Shown here: one piece after another, positions 61,976 to 64,000 of the stretch
Layout of the letters: the number at the start of each line of letters is the position of its first letter
Numbering within the stretch: the stretch's first letter is position 1
Assembly (NCBI GenBank): GCA_037577475.1
Contig: CM075192.1
Span: 16,625,408 to 16,689,407 of the forward strand
DNA: 64,000 bases
Direction: 5' to 3'
Source of the DNA: Chaunax sp. Z400
Taxonomy: Eukaryota > Chordata > Actinopteri > Lophiiformes > Chaunacidae
Program-made: the position numbers and the translations under genes
Notes under the pieces: generated by a model
Database searches by the model: none
What the model saw: only the letters and a program-made list of their open reading frames with translations
What the model was told of the DNA's origin: nothing

Positions 61976-64000
61976 GTAAGGACATCACATGTTCACTGTT
62001 CAGTAGGCTTAGCACATACACTCTCAATGACAAAATGAAAATGCAGCAACATGGCTGTTCCACCACCACCAACCAACCAACCAACCAATTGTTCAAATTT
62101 TTTTTTAACACATTAAGTTTTTTTTGTTTTTTTTTCAGAAATAGAAGTAGGCCTATACTCAGAGTCCTTTACGATGTTCCCTTTTCAACATAGACAGAGA
62201 TATATTTACCTGATAACAACAGGTACATATTCGATCTCTCACAGCCACCGTCTTACTAAGCTCCAGAAATAGCTTAAATATAGAAAGAAATAATTCAATT
62301 TAGTTATCTAATGGTTTGCAACTTACCCTGCATAGATTGGTTCCCAATCTTTTTCATCTCAAGATCCCCAAAATTGACACAAATTAGATCGCAGACCTAC
62401 ACTTGATGAGATTTTTTCCCCAGGGTCCCTGGTCTGATAAGAATTTTAGATGTTTTATTATAGTAAATGATACTTATTGATGGTAGTATAGTGAAGACAA
62501 AATATTATATGTTTTACTGGGGGACCCCTTTAACCCCATCACGGACCCCTGGGGTCAAGCTAGCAAAGTCGCCATCAGATATCATGCTGTGTTCATCAAA
62601 TTACTCAATTAAAAACAGACCATCATTAAATAATCTGAAATGGAATTTGGAAGCCCTCTTGAATATACCACCTGCAGAAATGACACTAACACAAAGTTAT
62701 TTAAGTACTTTAGCAGACCTTATCACAAATCAAAATGTTTGCTGCACACATAATGGTGTACTGGTTGTCAGGATTCCTCAGCTTATATCCATGTTTGTGA
62801 TCTAAAAGGCTTGTTTTTTTTTAAAATTCATAGGCTTATAAAAATGTAGTTCTGGGTTCTTTACCCTTATGGTAATGCTTCCCACCACACAGTGGCTTTT
62901 AGGTGTTTGTCTGTTGTTTGCTATCAGACAGAATTGGCAAGGAGGCACCTTCTCACAATAAAAGGCAGTGGAGTGCGATGAATTGTTTCCCCCTCTGGGG
63001 TGGGTGGGGCTTAATTGCGTTTTGGCTCTATTGAGGAGGACTGTAGTTCTCAGGCAGGTAGAGATAAATGCACCATAATGAGAGTTCATTTTTGAAATGT
63101 CCTTTTTCTCTGCCTGATGTCAAGGTGAACAGTAATAGATTTTACTCCCGTTTTGCAGCTTTCCCCTTTGCCTGCATTTGAAGCCGATGGGAGAGAAAAA
63201 AAGTGGGGTTTTTTTTCTCTTCAGAGACTGTTAGGAAAGTAATGGAATAATGCAAAAGGAGAGTGCATCTTAAATTGACAGGGATTAAAAGTGACTCAAT
63301 ATAATTGATTCAAAAATACCCTCCCTCACATCCCCCAGACACAGTCCTCAGATTAGAGATACTTTACCTGGTGTTACACCCTGAGCTGTATATTTCTCCT
63401 TTACAGACAGACAAATGCAACAAATGTATCAGAGAGCACAATTAGAGAAATGTCAGGTCCATGAGGATCATTTCTGTATCAATCTGAAGCGTGTCCTGAC
63501 TAACTGGATGTAACAGAGCTTTGGAGGTAAAGCAAATGAAAGGCAGAGCCTGGCTGATTTCTGAGCTCCCTTTTGGTGGAGTGGGAGGGAACGCTGATCC
63601 CAAAGGATGCTACTGGCAGGGAAGACGCGCACATTTGGCAGCAGCACTGACCTGCAACACATTGAGTGATGTTTTTCTAATCGATAGCAGTTGTACAATG
63701 TATACTCAGACATCATCCCGTGTGTTATTTCTTTGATTCATTACCTCAAATCATGTGTAAGAAGATGGTGTTAGATTATCTATTGGCAGTCTGAAGGTTG
63801 TCATTTCGGCTCAGTTGCATTGTATATATTATATTCCTCACAAAGATATTTTCCGAATGCAGGGCCTTATCACAGATACCTCTTATAGTGAGAGTTTCAC
63901 TCTGACTGTCTCTCTGTTTGTTTTCTTGTTTGTTTCCTAGCAGAATATCTCAAAAGGTCCTTAACGGATTTCAATTAAATCGTTAGAGAGGTGGCCTGTG
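61976..64000 (+). other. gbe1 intron 13 (partial, runs off the window)
   Basis: The donor is gtaagg and no acceptor plus following exon is found. It includes a CCAA tract (62072-62090), T-runs (62098-62105 and 62120-62137) and a probable repeat fragment at 62.34-62.57 kb. None of the frames to 64000 resembles the missing C-terminal domain. Confidence 0.75.
62335..62565. mobile_element. Probable hAT-type MITE fragment
   Basis: 'ttggttcccaatctttttca', 'agatccccaaaattgacaca', 'attagatcgcagacctacac' and, further on, 'taaccccatcacggacccct' match a recurring theme in fish genomes: non-autonomous elements starting CAGTGGTTCCCAACC. The matching right inverted repeat is not seen, so the copy is truncated. 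Recalled, not searched. Confidence 0.45.

Noticed and set aside
1..64000. CRISPR array, operon, prophage or bacterial-type system
   Set aside because: The sequence is clearly vertebrate with a spliced gene. Tandem repeats present are microsatellites without spacers.

Overview
The window is vertebrate genomic DNA, most likely from a ray-finned (percomorph-type) teleost. It is AT-rich, has no operon-like gene packing, and carries one widely split gene, long microsatellites and decayed retroposons of kinds common in fish. The only protein-coding gene I can support is gbe1, the 1,4-alpha-glucan (glycogen) branching enzyme, on the + strand. Its exons 1-13 lie between 16694 and 61975.

Layout: 1 to about 16.4 kb is intergenic, with microsatellites and TE fragments, including a LINE reverse-transcriptase relic near 6.6-7.3 kb and a retroposon tail near 8.1-8.4 kb. 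About 16.42-17.24 kb is a CpG-enriched promoter and exon 1 region with two CCAAT motifs. From 16694 on, thirteen coding exons (98, 170, 116, 126, 136, 91, 210, 116, 128, 99, 111, 172 and 185 nt) are separated by introns of 90 nt to about 8.7 kb. Every junction has AG/GT boundaries and compatible phase. The joined reading frame is 1758 nt, or 586 residues. From memory of the human protein, the numbering offset is a constant 15 residues, the fish start being that much shorter. The GH13 nucleophile (D342), acid/base (E397) and third acidic residue (D466) are all present. The last exons, which encode the C-terminal beta domain (human exons 14-16), are not in the window; intron 13 runs off the right edge.

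Introns hold a reversed LINE relic (intron 1), a complete but dead Tc1/mariner element with both terminal inverted repeats (intron 7), a 547-bp self-complementary AT tract (intron 10), and several microsatellites. Two splicing-related details deserve a look. A (TG)n tract sits directly upstream of exon 8, which encodes the catalytic nucleophile. Intron 11 is only 90 nt, a multiple of three, and stop-free in the gene's frame.

I found no novel multi-gene system, CRISPR array, tRNA or rRNA. The window is an ordinary metabolic gene in a repeat-bearing vertebrate locus, and findings are scored accordingly.
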